Shown here one piece after another: positions 52,881 through 62,350 of a stretch of 64,000 bases of DNA; within the stretch, counting starts at the first letter, position 1, and each line of letters starts with the position of its first letter. Below the pieces are notes generated by a model. It was not told the DNA's origin. It did not search any database and was given only the letters and a program-made list of their open reading frames with translations. The stretch is from Pseudomonadota bacterium (GTDB taxonomy: Bacteria; Desulfobacterota; Binatia; Binatales; Binataceae). Made by a program: the position numbers and the translations under genes. Location of the stretch: assembly GCA_021325355.1 (NCBI GenBank), contig JAJPHI010000018.1:248001-312000 (forward strand), written 5' to 3'.

Positions 52881-53627
52881 ATGGCGGAAACGAATCATCG
52901 GATTGTCTCGCGACAGGAATGGATCGAGGCGCGCAAGGCGCTCCTTGCCCGGGAGAAGGAATACACGCGGCTCGGCGACGAGCTCGCGCGTCAGCGCCGC
53001 GAACTACCGTGGGAGCGGGTCGAAAAGGAATATGTCTTTGACGGTCCCGACGGCCGCCAGAGTCTGTCCGACCTCTTCGCCGGGCGCAGCCAGTTAGCGG
53101 TCTATCACTTTATGTTCGGGGTCGATTGGGACGTCGGCTGCCCGGCCTGTTCGTTCTGGGCCGATAACTTCAACGGCATCGATATTCACTTGGCCCATCG
53201 CGACGTCACTTTTGTCGCCATCTCGCACGCGCCGTTGGCCAAGCTCGAGGCCTTCAAGCGGCGGATGGGCTGGACATTCAAGTGGGTGTCCGCAGGCGAG
53301 AACGGCTTCAATTACGATTACCAGGTGTCGGCTCAACCCGGGCCCCAGGAAGTGATGTATAACTACCGGATGGTGCCACGGACGTGGGCCGAACGTCCGG
53401 GCATGAGCGCCTTCTACAAGGATAGCGACGGCGCCATCTACCACACCTATTCCTGCTACGAGCGGGGCCTCGACGCGCTGAACGGCGCCTATCAATGGCT
53501 TGATCGGATGCCGAAAGGGCGCGACGAAGACGGCCTCTCCTTCACAATGGCCTGGCTGCGCTATCACGACCGCTACGACGGCGATTTCGAGGCGCCGTGG
53601 CTCAAGCCCGCGCCGGCGAGCCGCTAG
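52881..53627 (+). CDS. DUF899 (thioredoxin-like) protein
   Basis: A 248-residue DUF899 protein with a thioredoxin-like fold. Diagnostic are REKEYTRLGDELARQRRELPW, VYHFMFGVDWDVGCPACSFWADN with the C-P-A-C redox pair, and FNYDYQVSAQPGPQE. The end YHTYSCYERGLDALNGAYQWLD matches family members. The AGGAGAAGGG ribosome site fixes ATG 52881. It is third in the ArsR-SRPBCC-DUF899 operon, a common combination. Confidence 0.9.
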   Translation: MAETNHRIVSRQEWIEARKALLAREKEYTRLGDELARQRRELPWERVEKEYVFDGPDGRQSLSDLFAGRSQLAVYHFMFGVDWDVGCPACSFWADNFNGIDIHLAHRDVTFVAISHAPLAKLEAFKRRMGWTFKWVSAGENGFNYDYQVSAQPGPQEVMYNYRMVPRTWAERPGMSAFYKDSDGAIYHTYSCYERGLDALNGAYQWLDRMPKGRDEDGLSFTMAWLRYHDRYDGDFEAPWLKPAPASR

Positions 53628-53715
53628 GCGCGACGCGTCGAGCGAAAGCGTCCGCAGTCACTCGGCGCACGATCTTTATCGGGTCAGTCGCTTTTCTCAG
53701 TTACCTTGCCGGGAC

Positions 53716-53748
53716 GGGCCGTCAACGACGCACGGGTTGACGGCGGCC
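53716..53748. terminator. Hairpin after the ArsR operon
   Basis: CCGTCAAC/GTTGACGG forms an 8-bp stem with a 9-base loop, extended by further GC pairs. It lies about 90 bases after the DUF899 stop. No U-tract follows, so it could be a weak or Rho-assisted terminator. Confidence 0.4.
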
Positions 53749-53797
53749 CGCCCCGCTTGGGTTATTAGTGCGTACGGAAATTGCTGAGCTGAGGGGT

Positions 53798-54004
53798 ATG
53801 GAGACGATGCTCGTTCGGATCGAATCCCCCGCGACGTTGCTCGAAAAGCTTCTGGCCCATCCTAATCGTGCGATGTGCCATCTATCCTCCTTTACCGAAG
53901 CCTACGTCCATCGGAACTTTTTTCCGCTTCTGGGTATCAGCCTCGCTGTCTTCGCCACGGCCGTCCTGCTTATCGGCCGTTATGGGCGACGGCCCACCGC
54001 ATGA
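53798..54004 (+). CDS. Small single-pass membrane protein
   Basis: A 68-residue protein starting at ATG 53798 with GAGGGG upstream. It has an N-terminal amphipathic stretch and a transmembrane helix (FFPLLGISLAVFATAVLLIG) followed by RYGRRP. No family is recognised. It precedes the FemAB-like gene by about 30 bases and could be its membrane anchor or an unrelated small protein. A GTG at 53768 would add 10 residues. Confidence 0.5.
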   Translation: METMLVRIESPATLLEKLLAHPNRAMCHLSSFTEAYVHRNFFPLLGISLAVFATAVLLIGRYGRRPTA

Positions 54005-54033
54005 TTGCCCCCATGGGAGGCTGACCGTCCACC

Positions 54034-55098
54034 ATGAGTCCAATGACTGCCGAAATCGCGCTGGTCGATGACGCGCGGCTGAGTCTCCGTCGTCGTCCCT
54101 ACGAAGCCGCGCGCGAGGAATGGGCGCGTCTGGTCGCGGCTTCGCGCGATGCCACCCTGTCACACGGTGAGCGTTGGCTCGCGGCGCTCGAGCGCACCTA
54201 TCGCCTGAGATTCGAGATATTGGCGCTGGTCGACGAGCGCACCGACGAAACGCTGGCGGCGGGAATTTTTGCGCCATCGCGGAGCCTTTTCGGCCGTCGC
54301 TTTGTTTCCCTGCCGTTTTCGGATGCCTGCCCGCCACTCGCCGCGTCGCCCGGCTATCGCGATCTCTGGGCGCGCGAGCTGAGCCGTTCGGACGTGTACC
54401 CGCGCGCCGAGATTCGCGGTTATGGGGCCGCGCCGCCATGGCAGGTTGCCACAACCTTCGTCGAATGGAAGTTGCGGATCGATCGCAACGCGCAGGAATT
54501 GCGGCGGGCCATGGACGGCAATTTCCGCCGTCAACTGCGGCGCGGCGAGGAGAGTGGCTTCGACGTGCGCTGCGGCAACAGCGCCGATGACGTTCGCGCG
54601 TTTTACGAATTGATGCTGCTGACGCGCCAACGCTTCGGCCTGCCGGCCCAGCCGCTGAGTTTTTTTCAAAACCTGGTGGAGATTTTCGGGCGTGACAGCG
54701 AAGTCTGGCTGGTCGCGAAAAACGGCCGGGACCTGGCGGCGATGTTTCTTCTGCGCGAACGCGACACGATCCACTACCGCTGGAGCGCCCGCGTGCAGCC
54801 GCTGCCGCTCGGCGCCAGCCATGTGATGATTTGGCGCGTGCTCGAGCATCATTCGGGCCGCGCGTATGACCTCAATCTCGGCCGCAATGATTATCGGAAC
54901 AGCGGCATCAGTCGCTTTAAAACCGAGCTCGGCGCAACTTCGACCCCGCTGCCGTATTCGTTTTTTCCGCGGAGTCCGCAGGCAGTCAGCGCCGAACGGC
55001 TCGAAGGCTTTCGCGCTCTGCTGGCCCGCGTATGGCAACGCACGCCGCTGCCGGTCGCCCGCCGCCTCGGTCCCCGGCTCTACAAGTTCCTGAGCTGA
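54034..55098 (+). CDS. FemAB/GNAT-type acyltransferase
   Basis: A 354-residue protein with a tandem-GNAT or FemAB-like fold. Indicative segments are SHGERWLAALERTYRLRFEILALVDE, MDGNFRRQLRRGEESGFDVRCG and DVRAFYELMLLTRQRFGLPAQP. HYRWSARVQPLPLGASHVMIW and YDLNLGRNDYRNSGISRFKTELG follow. It belongs to the FemAB-related PEP-CTERM/XrtA or exopolysaccharide-type acetyltransferases. The C-terminal tail is basic. A membrane-peptide gene precedes it; no EPS genes are near, so the substrate is open. Confidence 0.8.
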   Translation: MSPMTAEIALVDDARLSLRRRPYEAAREEWARLVAASRDATLSHGERWLAALERTYRLRFEILALVDERTDETLAAGIFAPSRSLFGRRFVSLPFSDACPPLAASPGYRDLWARELSRSDVYPRAEIRGYGAAPPWQVATTFVEWKLRIDRNAQELRRAMDGNFRRQLRRGEESGFDVRCGNSADDVRAFYELMLLTRQRFGLPAQPLSFFQNLVEIFGRDSEVWLVAKNGRDLAAMFLLRERDTIHYRWSARVQPLPLGASHVMIWRVLEHHSGRAYDLNLGRNDYRNSGISRFKTELGATSTPLPYSFFPRSPQAVSAERLEGFRALLARVWQRTPLPVARRLGPRLYKFLS

Positions 55099-55194
55099 GT
55101 TGCCCGCAAGGTCCGGTCGAGCGGACCGCGCCCACGGATTGATCCGCGCGAGCGCTGACGCGCGATCACCGAACGACGCGCCGGGGTGGCGAGC

Positions 55195-56886
55195 TCAGGC
55201 GGCGGCGGTGGCAGGAGCGAGTTCAAAGGCTCCGGGCGCGATATTATCCGCCGAGCGCAGGACGATCTTGCTGCCGATCAGACGTTCGGTGCGTTCCAGG
55301 GCCTTTGCGCCCGTGTCGTAGAGAAAGCGCGCGACCGCGGGATTGATCTTCACGACCATCATGTCGGGCTGCGGGCTCTGCGCCGCGCGACGCTGGATGC
55401 CACGCAGCACCTCGGCGGCGAGCGTCGGCAGGGATTTCACGACGCGGCGCCCTTCGCAGGTCGGGCAGGGCGCGGTCAGCATCTCCTCGAGACTCTCGCG
55501 CGTCCGCTTGCGCGTCATCTGCACGAGGCCCAACTCCGAGATCTTGAGGACCGAGCTGCGCGCCTTATCGCGCTTGAGCGCCTGAGTCAGCACTTCGTTG
55601 ACCTTCTTGCGGTCGGCTTCGCGCGTCATGTCGATGAAGTCAACGATGATGATCCCGCCGATATTGCGCAGACGAAGCTGCCGCACGACCTCTTCGGCGG
55701 CCTCGAGATTGGTTTTAAGGACGGTTTCGTCCTGATTGCGCTTGCCGACGAAGCGCCCGGTATTGACGTCGATCGCGGTCAGCGCCTCGGCCCGATCGAT
55801 CACCAGGTAACCTCCGGACTTGAGCCAGACCTTGCGCTCAAGGGCGCGGTTGATCTGCTCTTCTAGATTGAAGCGATCAAAGATTGGCCGCGGATCATCG
55901 TGCAGTGAGACGCGCCCGCGCAGGCGCGGCATATAGGTCTGAAAGAATTGCAGAATCTTGCCGTGCGTCGCCGGGTCATCGCAGTAAAGCCGCTCAACCT
56001 CGCTCGAGAACAGGTCGCGCACGATGCGGAGCGAGACTTCGAGGTCGTCATACAAAAGCGCCGGTGAACGCGACGACTCGGCGCGCTTGACGATCGTGGT
56101 CCAGAGCTTCGTGAGATAGGCGACGTCGCGCTGGATTTCCCGCTTGTTGACGCCTTCGCAGGCCGTGCGCACGATAAAGCCGCCCTGCGGCGGCGCGCAT
56201 TCCTTCACCGCCGCGCGCAGCCGCGCGCGCTCTTCGCCGCTCTCGATCCGGCGCGATACTCCGGTCCGACCGCTGGTCGGCGTGTACACCAGATAACGCC
56301 CCGGGAGGGAGATCATCGAAGTGAGCCGAGCCCCTTTGGTGCCCATCGGCTCTTTGGCCACCTGAACGATAATCTCCTGGCCGCGCTTCAGTTGCTGCTC
56401 GATCGGCAAACGCGGACGGGCGGTGGGCTGGCGCCGGCGACGACCCCTCCGCATACGGTTAGCGGCGGCCGGATGCGCGACAAGCTCGTCGTCAAGGTTG
56501 TCGTCGATAATTTCGTCGAAAGCTTCTTTCAGTACGTCGGCCGGCTCGCGCGAGGCTTCGAGCGGCTCGCCGTCAGCATCATCGTCGTCGACGGCGAGCG
56601 ACTCCGCTTCGACGACCTCCTCGCCGAGCGCCGCCGCCGCGGGACCGAAGTCGTCGGCGTCCTCACGAAAATCCGAGACATGGAGGAAGCCGGCCTTTTC
56701 CAGTCCGATATCGACAAAGGCCGCCTGCATCCCGGGGAGCACCCGGGTGACGCGACCTTTGTACACCCTGCCGGCGAGACCGCCGCGCTGATCGCGTTCA
56801 AGATAAAACTCCGCGAGCGCTCCGTCTTCCAGCAGAGCGACGCGGACCTCTAAATCGGAGGCATTGATGACTATTTCGCGCTTCAC
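55195..56886 (-). CDS. rng: Ribonuclease G/E with acidic insertion in the S1 domain
   Basis: A 563-residue RNase E/G. The N-terminal S1 domain (ALAEFYLERDQRGGLAGRVYKGRVTRVLPGMQAAFVDIG) is interrupted at residues about 74-160 by a highly acidic and then Arg-rich insertion. Strands then resume at GQEIIVQVAKEP. The 5-prime sensor/RNase-H-like region and DNase-I-like catalytic site have ALTAIDVNTGRFVGK and GGIIIVDFIDM with both catalytic Asp. The Zn-link CPTC is at C474/C477. There is no long C-terminal degradosome scaffold, so it is the G type. It is in minus orientation, 102 bases downstream of the luciferase-like gene. Confidence 0.92.
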   Translation of the reverse strand: MKREIVINASDLEVRVALLEDGALAEFYLERDQRGGLAGRVYKGRVTRVLPGMQAAFVDIGLEKAGFLHVSDFREDADDFGPAAAALGEEVVEAESLAVDDDDADGEPLEASREPADVLKEAFDEIIDDNLDDELVAHPAAANRMRRGRRRRQPTARPRLPIEQQLKRGQEIIVQVAKEPMGTKGARLTSMISLPGRYLVYTPTSGRTGVSRRIESGEERARLRAAVKECAPPQGGFIVRTACEGVNKREIQRDVAYLTKLWTTIVKRAESSRSPALLYDDLEVSLRIVRDLFSSEVERLYCDDPATHGKILQFFQTYMPRLRGRVSLHDDPRPIFDRFNLEEQINRALERKVWLKSGGYLVIDRAEALTAIDVNTGRFVGKRNQDETVLKTNLEAAEEVVRQLRLRNIGGIIIVDFIDMTREADRKKVNEVLTQALKRDKARSSVLKISELGLVQMTRKRTRESLEEMLTAPCPTCEGRRVVKSLPTLAAEVLRGIQRRAAQSPQPDMMVVKINPAVARFLYDTGAKALERTERLIGSKIVLRSADNIAPGAFELAPATAAA

Positions 56887-56988
56887 ATGGGCATCGACCC
56901 GCCGCCGAACCGCTTACCGCTCCTACTCGCCGGGCCCTGCAGAAGAGCATACGCGCTCGACGCCGGATGCCCAAGCGGTTGCGGTTGA

Positions 56989-58047
56989 TCAATCCGCAGC
57001 CGCCGGCTGGCCCGCCTCGACCTTGAAATCGGGCATCACGCGCGTCGCGAAACGCTCGAGCGAACGCATCGATTGGTCCTGGGTGAGGCCGCCCCAGGCA
57101 AACGACAGCACGAGGTAATTCGCGCCGCTGCCTTCAAAGAAACGCCCGACCTGGTCGCGCACTTCCGTCGCCGTACCGACCAGCGCGGCTTCGGCCCTGG
57201 CGGCCACTCGCAGATCCGGCGTGAAGCCATACGCGGGCAGCGTGCGGAAGTCACGCCATAGCTTGGTGATGTTATCGTAGTAGGTCTTATAGGCGGGGGC
57301 CGCGATCGCGTCGATTTCACGCTCGTCAGCGGCGACATAAGCATGCCGAATCGCGCCCATGATCGGCTCGGCGACATGGGCGTTGAGGTCGGCCGCACTG
57401 CCCCGATGGCGCGTCAGCTCCTCGCGGTACTGCGTCACCATACCGTTGACCATCTTAATCGGCCCCAGACCGACCATGTGCATCCCGTGGCGGGCGGCGA
57501 AGCTCACGCTCTGCGGCGAGGTTACGCCGTACCAGAACGGCGGATTCGGTTGCTGGCGCGGCCGCAGCTCCATCGGCACGTCGTCGAAGCGATAATGGAC
57601 GCCGCGATAGTTGAGCCGCGGATGGCGCAAGCCGCGCACCGTTGCCTCGAGCGCCTCCTCAAAAATTTCGTGCGCGTCGAGGAAAGGGATTCGATAATAG
57701 GCGAGTTCGAACGGCGAGACGCCGCGACCTACCCCGATATCGAGGCGTCCGTCGCTCAGATGATCGAGCATGCAGATTTCGGTGGCGAGACGCAGCGGAT
57801 TGTAGAGCGGCAGCAGATAGACCAGCGGGCCCAGGCGGATACGCCGGGTACGCTGCGCCGCCGCGGCAAGAAAGAGTCCCGGCGACGGCGCCATCCCGAG
57901 CGGCGTCGCGTGATGCTCGGCGACGTGATAGCCGTAAAAGCCCGCCGCGTCATACTGCTCGAGCAGTTTGAGTCGGCCTTCAAACAGTCCGTCGAGCGTG
58001 TCGCCGCGCCGTTCAATATGATCGAAGACGCCGAATGCCGTTTTCAT
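56989..58047 (-). CDS. LLM-class flavin-dependent oxidoreductase
   Basis: A 352-residue TIM-barrel luciferase-like monooxygenase. Typical segments are AAGFYGYHVAEHHATPLGMAPSPGLFLAAAAQRTRRIRLG, LSDGRLDIGVGRGVSPFELAYY and PNPPFWYGVTSPQSVSFAARHGMHMVG. The end LERFATRVMPDFKVEAG matches the fragment at the left edge of the window. It uses FMN or F420 with reduced cofactor and O2 for alkane, aldehyde or sulfonate-type substrates; the specific one is unknown. Confidence 0.9.
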   Translation of the reverse strand: MKTAFGVFDHIERRGDTLDGLFEGRLKLLEQYDAAGFYGYHVAEHHATPLGMAPSPGLFLAAAAQRTRRIRLGPLVYLLPLYNPLRLATEICMLDHLSDGRLDIGVGRGVSPFELAYYRIPFLDAHEIFEEALEATVRGLRHPRLNYRGVHYRFDDVPMELRPRQQPNPPFWYGVTSPQSVSFAARHGMHMVGLGPIKMVNGMVTQYREELTRHRGSAADLNAHVAEPIMGAIRHAYVAADEREIDAIAAPAYKTYYDNITKLWRDFRTLPAYGFTPDLRVAARAEAALVGTATEVRDQVGRFFEGSGANYLVLSFAWGGLTQDQSMRSLERFATRVMPDFKVEAGQPAAAD

Positions 58048-58147
58048 CCTGGCCGCTCCCTGTTATCGCGACCCGCAGTGTGCGGCAAGCGCAGTCGCCG
58101 GCGCCGCGAAGCTGTTCCTCAAGCGCAGCAAAGGCCGCGCGGATAAT

Positions 58148-58822
58148 TCATTTGATCATCTCGACGCCGCCGGTGACGAAGGCGAGCGCGGTCCCCCCGT
58201 TCTTCGACGATACCGTGTGCGTGCATCCGTTTGGTCGATAGTTCGCGTTGCCGACCCGCACTTCACCGGATTCGTCGAAGTTCGAGCCTTCGAGCATGAA
58301 AATCAGCTCGTCACCGACATGCTTGTGCAGGGGCAGTTTCGCCCCGGGCTCGAAGCGCGCCAGCACCGCCCGACGCTTGCTCGCCGCGTCGCTCCAGATA
58401 GCCTTCTGACTGACCCCGGGCATCGGGCTGGTCCAGGGTAGCTCGCTGAGGACGATCGTCTGCGACTTGGGCGCATCGCCGATGGCGCTCGCGGGCTCGA
58501 CGCTGCCGGTAATGATCGCGAAGACGGTCGCGCCGTTTTTGCTCGTCACGCTGTGGATACATCCGTTCGGGCGATAGCCGACGCTGCCCGCCGCCGTCGT
58601 TCCGGCCTCGTCGCTGATGGCTCCTTCGATCACGTAGAGGAATTCGTCGCCGACATGTTTGTGCATCGGCAGCGTCGCCCCGGGCTCGAAGCGAGTAAGT
58701 TGCGCGCGCCGTTTGGTCGCCGGATCGGACCACAGGAGCTTCGCCTTGATCGTCGGCGTCATCGGCTCCCAGGAGCGTTCGCTGACTTCGATGATCTGCG
58801 AGGGATTGGATGCTTCGGCCAT
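58148..58822 (-). CDS. Double-cupin protein
   Basis: A 224-residue protein made of two similar cupin domains. Domain 1 has RFEPGATLPMHKHVGDEFLYVIEG and domain 2 has RFEPGAKLPLHKHVGDELIFMLEG, both with the H-x-H...E metal set; each ends in YRPNGCIHSV or YRPNGCTHTV. The two halves align almost residue for residue, an internal duplication. It resembles ChrR-type anti-sigma cupins but lacks the N-terminal zinc domain, so it may be a small metal-dependent dioxygenase or sensor. Confidence 0.87.
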   Translation of the reverse strand: MAEASNPSQIIEVSERSWEPMTPTIKAKLLWSDPATKRRAQLTRFEPGATLPMHKHVGDEFLYVIEGAISDEAGTTAAGSVGYRPNGCIHSVTSKNGATVFAIITGSVEPASAIGDAPKSQTIVLSELPWTSPMPGVSQKAIWSDAASKRRAVLARFEPGAKLPLHKHVGDELIFMLEGSNFDESGEVRVGNANYRPNGCTHTVSSKNGGTALAFVTGGVEMIK

Positions 58823-59094
58823 GGTCTCCTCCGCCTCGAAAAATCCAGATGTTTATGCGTTGCTAACGCGCCTTGCCGATCGAAGTCAAACGAGCGCCGA
58901 TGGCCGGGGCACGCTCGCGCGGTCGCGCGTCGGCAGCTCACGCGCGTCTCACGGCCGCGTCGGCAAGTGCGGATCCCGAAATACAGTCAAGTCTGAAGTA
59001 ACAGAAGACTGAATCCTAAACTAGCTTTATCTTGTGGATTCTAGCTATAGGTTTTATTCCACTCATTCATACCAAGGATCGATAGAGACTCCAC

Positions 59095-59388
59095 ATGGTT
59101 ATCAAAAGTTCAATTCTTCTCGGAGCGGCCGCGACAGATTGCGCCAGGGATCTGCTCAATCGGCAAATGATTACGAACTGGCAGGATCTGAGTCCCGCGC
59201 ACGTCGATGCGGCGCGGATTCTGGTCTTCGTCCAGGGCGATGAACAGGCCTACGAGCAGGCGATCGCGCAGATTGCCGTCGCGGCGGCCCAGCGCAAGGT
59301 GGCGTGGCGCCACGAGGAGTACACGGTTTACGGAGACCCTCGCGGCCAGACCTGGATCCCTCCGCTTGGATCAATCACCGGCGTGTGA
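59095..59388 (+). CDS. Conserved-looking small protein of unknown function
   Basis: A 97-residue frame with strongly GC-rich third codon positions, which argues for coding. It starts MVIKSSILLGAAATDCARDL and has a central AARILVFVQGDEQAYEQAIAQI helix. No signal peptide is convincing and no family is recognised. The ribosome site is weak (GAGAC). It stands alone between the cupin gene and the quinone-oxidoreductase gene. Confidence 0.55.
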   Translation: MVIKSSILLGAAATDCARDLLNRQMITNWQDLSPAHVDAARILVFVQGDEQAYEQAIAQIAVAAAQRKVAWRHEEYTVYGDPRGQTWIPPLGSITGV

Positions 59389-59504
59389 GGGGCGATTCGA
59401 AAAGAAGACCACGGTTGCCGAAGGATCCGCGACGGCAACGAATCGACGAGCAAATCCTCTGACAATTGATCCCGTCGATGGTATGAGATTGTCTGAGGCT
59501 CGTT

Positions 59505-60512
59505 ATGAAGCTCTACGAAATAAGCGAAGCGAAAGGCATCGAAAGTCTTCAATTGACCGAGCGGCCGACGCCCCGACCCGGTCCGGGTGAAGTGCTGGTG
59601 CGGGTGCGCGCGACCTCGCTTAACTATCGCGATCTCGCGCTGTGCAAGGGCGGGCTCGCCCGGATGGTCAAACTGCCGATGATCCCGGTCTCGGACGGCG
59701 CCGGCGACGTCGTCGAGACCGGACCGGGTGTGATGAGGCTTAAAACCGGTGACCGCGTGGCCGCGATCTTCACCCAGGGATGGCTTTCCGGGCCGCCCTA
59801 TCAGGGCATGTATCAAAGCTCGCTCGGCGGCGGAATCGACGGGATGCTCGCCGAATACGTGGTGCTGCGCGAGGATGGCTTCGTCAAAATTCCCGATTAT
59901 ATGACCTACGAGGAGGCCGCGACCTTACCCTGCGCGGCCGTGACCTCGTGGAACGCGCTTGTCGTCGAAGGCCGGATCAAGCCGGGTGACACGGTACTGA
60001 CGATGGGAACCGGCGGAGTTTCGATCTTCGCGCTGCAGTTCGCCCGGATGTACGGGGCGCGGGTAATCGCCACCTCCAGCAGCGACGCCAAACTGAAACG
60101 ACTGCGGGAGATGGGCGCGGCGCACGTGATCAACTACAAGAGCAAGCCCGACTGGGACAAGGCTGTGCTCGAACTGACCGGCGGCCAGGGCGTCGATCAT
60201 GTGGTCGAGATCGGCGGCGCCGGCACGCTGCCAAAATCGATGAACGCCGTCAAAGCTGGCGGCATTGTTCATCTGATCGGTATCCTCGCCGGCGCGGGGC
60301 AGATCGATCCGATGGGGCTGCTGTTCAAGCAGGCGCGTATCCAGGGTATTTTGGTCGGCTCGCGCGAGATGTTCGAGGCGATGAACCGCGCGATGGCGGC
60401 CAACGATGTCCATCCGGTGATCGACCGGGTCTTCCCCTTCAGCGAGGCGCGCGAGGCCTACCGCTATCTGGAAAGCGGCGCTCATTTCGGCAAGGTCTGT
60501 ATCGCTGTCTAG
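59505..60512 (+). CDS. Zinc-independent quinone-oxidoreductase-type dehydrogenase
   Basis: A 335-residue medium-chain dehydrogenase/reductase of the QOR type. It has RPTPRPGPGEVLVRVRATSLNYRDL, MIPVSDGAGDVVETGPGV, TLPCAAVTSWNALVVEGRIKPGDTVLTMGTGGVSIFALQFA with the NADP fold GTGGVS. VVEIGGAGTLPKSMNAVKAGGIVHLIG follows. The zinc-binding Cys residues of ADH are missing, so it is an NAD(P)H:quinone- or enoyl-type reductase. It is followed by the D-aminoacylase-type amidohydrolase after about 120 bases, likely in one functional group. Confidence 0.9.
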   Translation: MKLYEISEAKGIESLQLTERPTPRPGPGEVLVRVRATSLNYRDLALCKGGLARMVKLPMIPVSDGAGDVVETGPGVMRLKTGDRVAAIFTQGWLSGPPYQGMYQSSLGGGIDGMLAEYVVLREDGFVKIPDYMTYEEAATLPCAAVTSWNALVVEGRIKPGDTVLTMGTGGVSIFALQFARMYGARVIATSSSDAKLKRLREMGAAHVINYKSKPDWDKAVLELTGGQGVDHVVEIGGAGTLPKSMNAVKAGGIVHLIGILAGAGQIDPMGLLFKQARIQGILVGSREMFEAMNRAMAANDVHPVIDRVFPFSEAREAYRYLESGAHFGKVCIAV

Positions 60513-60634
60513 CCTTTTACTTTCCCCCGGAAATGGTTGATAAGTAGGGTCAGCTAGTCCACCTTTTTGAACGCGGCGGGAAGATGGTTTTGCGCGTCAG
60601 CGCCGGCCGTCGCCGACCGCAGGGAGGGAGTTCG

Positions 60635-62350
60635 ATGGCTTACGATATCCTGATTCGCGGTGGTGAAATCGTTGACGGCTCCGGGCTGCCGCGCTATCGC
60701 GCCGACCTCGCGATAGCCGACGGGCGGATCGTCGCGATCGGTAAAATCAATGATTCGGCCAAAGAGGTCATCGATGCCGAGGGGCACGTCGTCGCGCCGG
60801 GCTTTATCGATGGCCACACGCACATGGATGCCCAGATCTTCTGGGATCGCCTCGGTAGTTGCTCGTGCTGGCACGGCGTGACCTCGGTGGTGATGGGCAA
60901 CTGCGGGTTCTCGCTCGCGCCCTGCGCGGAGAAGGACAAGCTGCTCGTGATGCGAAATCTCGAGCGCGCCGAAGATATCTCTCCCAAGGCGATGGAGGCG
61001 GGCATTCGATGGGCGTGGGACAACTTTCCGCAATACCTCGATGCCATCGACCGCCAGCCCAAAGCGATCAACTACACGGCTTACGTCGGTCATTCCGCCC
61101 TGCGCACCTACGTGATGGGTCAGCGGGCCTTCGAGGAAGAGGCCACCTCCGAGGATATCGCCGCGATGAAGCGCGAGCTGCGCAACGCGATCAAGGCGGG
61201 CGCTGCCGGCTTCAGCACCTCGCGCAACCGTAACCATCAGACGCCCGATGACCGCCCGGTCGCGAGCCGTCTCGCCAACTGGAGCGAGGTCTGCGAGCTG
61301 GTCGGCGTGATGGGGGATCTCGGCGCCGGCGTCTTCGAGATCGCTCAGGAGGATATCGATCGCGACCCCGAGCGCATGAACGATTTTCTCGGCCGCCTGC
61401 AGCAGCTCGCGATCGCCACCAAGGTCCCGACGACCTTCGGCGTAATCGCTTCGCGCAAGGCCCGTCATGATATGTGGCGTCCGCACTTCCGCATGATCGA
61501 CGAGACTATCGCCGCCGGCGGGCGGATGCTGGCGCAGGGCACCAGCCGTTGGATCAGCGCGCTGCTGTCGTTCGAGACGGCGCTGCCCTTCGATAAGGCG
61601 CCCGTATGGCGAGAGATTCGCGCCAAATCACTGGCCGAACAGGAAGCCGCGTTGCGCAATCCCGAGACCCGCGCCGCGCTGCTCGCCGCCGCGCGCGAAT
61701 ACATGACGCAGCCCGAACGTGCGGTCGGCGCCGAAGCGCGCAAACCGGACTTCGATTATCTGTTTGCCTACGAGAATCCGCTGCCGCCGTATCGTTCGAT
61801 CAATCAGATCGCCAGGGAGCGCGGCACCGACCCGCTCGAAACGATGATCGATCTGGCTCTCGAAAAACATCTGAAGCTGTTCTTCATCCAGCCCATCGTC
61901 AACGAGGACCAGGACGTCGTGCTGGGCATGATGCGCCATCCGCGCCAGGTGGTGACCTTCTCGGATGCGGGCGCGCACGTCTCCCAGATCATGGATTCAT
62001 CGATCCAGACCTACCTGCTGGGTCATTGGGTGCGGAATCAGCAGGCGCTGTCGCTCGAACAGGCGGTGCGGAAGATCTCCTTCGAGCTCGCCTCATTCTG
62101 GGGCCTCCACGGACGCGGCATGCTTCGCGAGGGCAATCACGCCGACGTCGTGGTGTTCGATCCGCAGACTATCGCGCCCACGATGCCCTGGCTCGAGTAC
62201 GACCTGCCGGGCGGCGCGCGCCGTCTCAAGCAGAAGTCGGTCGGAATCAAGACCACGATCGTGAATGGCGAAGTGACGCTCCGTGAAAACGAATCGACCG
62301 GAGCGATGCCGGGCCGGCTGATCCGCGGGCCGCTCGCCGCCGGCGCCTAA
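60635..62350 (+). CDS. N-acyl-D-amino-acid deacylase-type amidohydrolase
   Basis: A 571-residue amidohydrolase-superfamily enzyme. It starts MAYDILIRGGEIVDGSGLPRYRADLAI, with VAPGFIDGHTHMDAQIFWDR carrying the first metal His pair (H-x-H), and GVTSVVMGNCGFSLAPC with the catalytic Cys/Glu region. FSDAGAHVSQIMDSS is the conserved Asp region, followed by HADVVVFDP at the end. It matches D-aminoacylase/dihydroorotase-like enzymes. The AGGGAGGGAG ribosome site fixes ATG 60635. It could release an acid used by the flavoprotein downstream. Confidence 0.92.
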   Translation: MAYDILIRGGEIVDGSGLPRYRADLAIADGRIVAIGKINDSAKEVIDAEGHVVAPGFIDGHTHMDAQIFWDRLGSCSCWHGVTSVVMGNCGFSLAPCAEKDKLLVMRNLERAEDISPKAMEAGIRWAWDNFPQYLDAIDRQPKAINYTAYVGHSALRTYVMGQRAFEEEATSEDIAAMKRELRNAIKAGAAGFSTSRNRNHQTPDDRPVASRLANWSEVCELVGVMGDLGAGVFEIAQEDIDRDPERMNDFLGRLQQLAIATKVPTTFGVIASRKARHDMWRPHFRMIDETIAAGGRMLAQGTSRWISALLSFETALPFDKAPVWREIRAKSLAEQEAALRNPETRAALLAAAREYMTQPERAVGAEARKPDFDYLFAYENPLPPYRSINQIARERGTDPLETMIDLALEKHLKLFFIQPIVNEDQDVVLGMMRHPRQVVTFSDAGAHVSQIMDSSIQTYLLGHWVRNQQALSLEQAVRKISFELASFWGLHGRGMLREGNHADVVVFDPQTIAPTMPWLEYDLPGGARRLKQKSVGIKTTIVNGEVTLRENESTGAMPGRLIRGPLAAGA

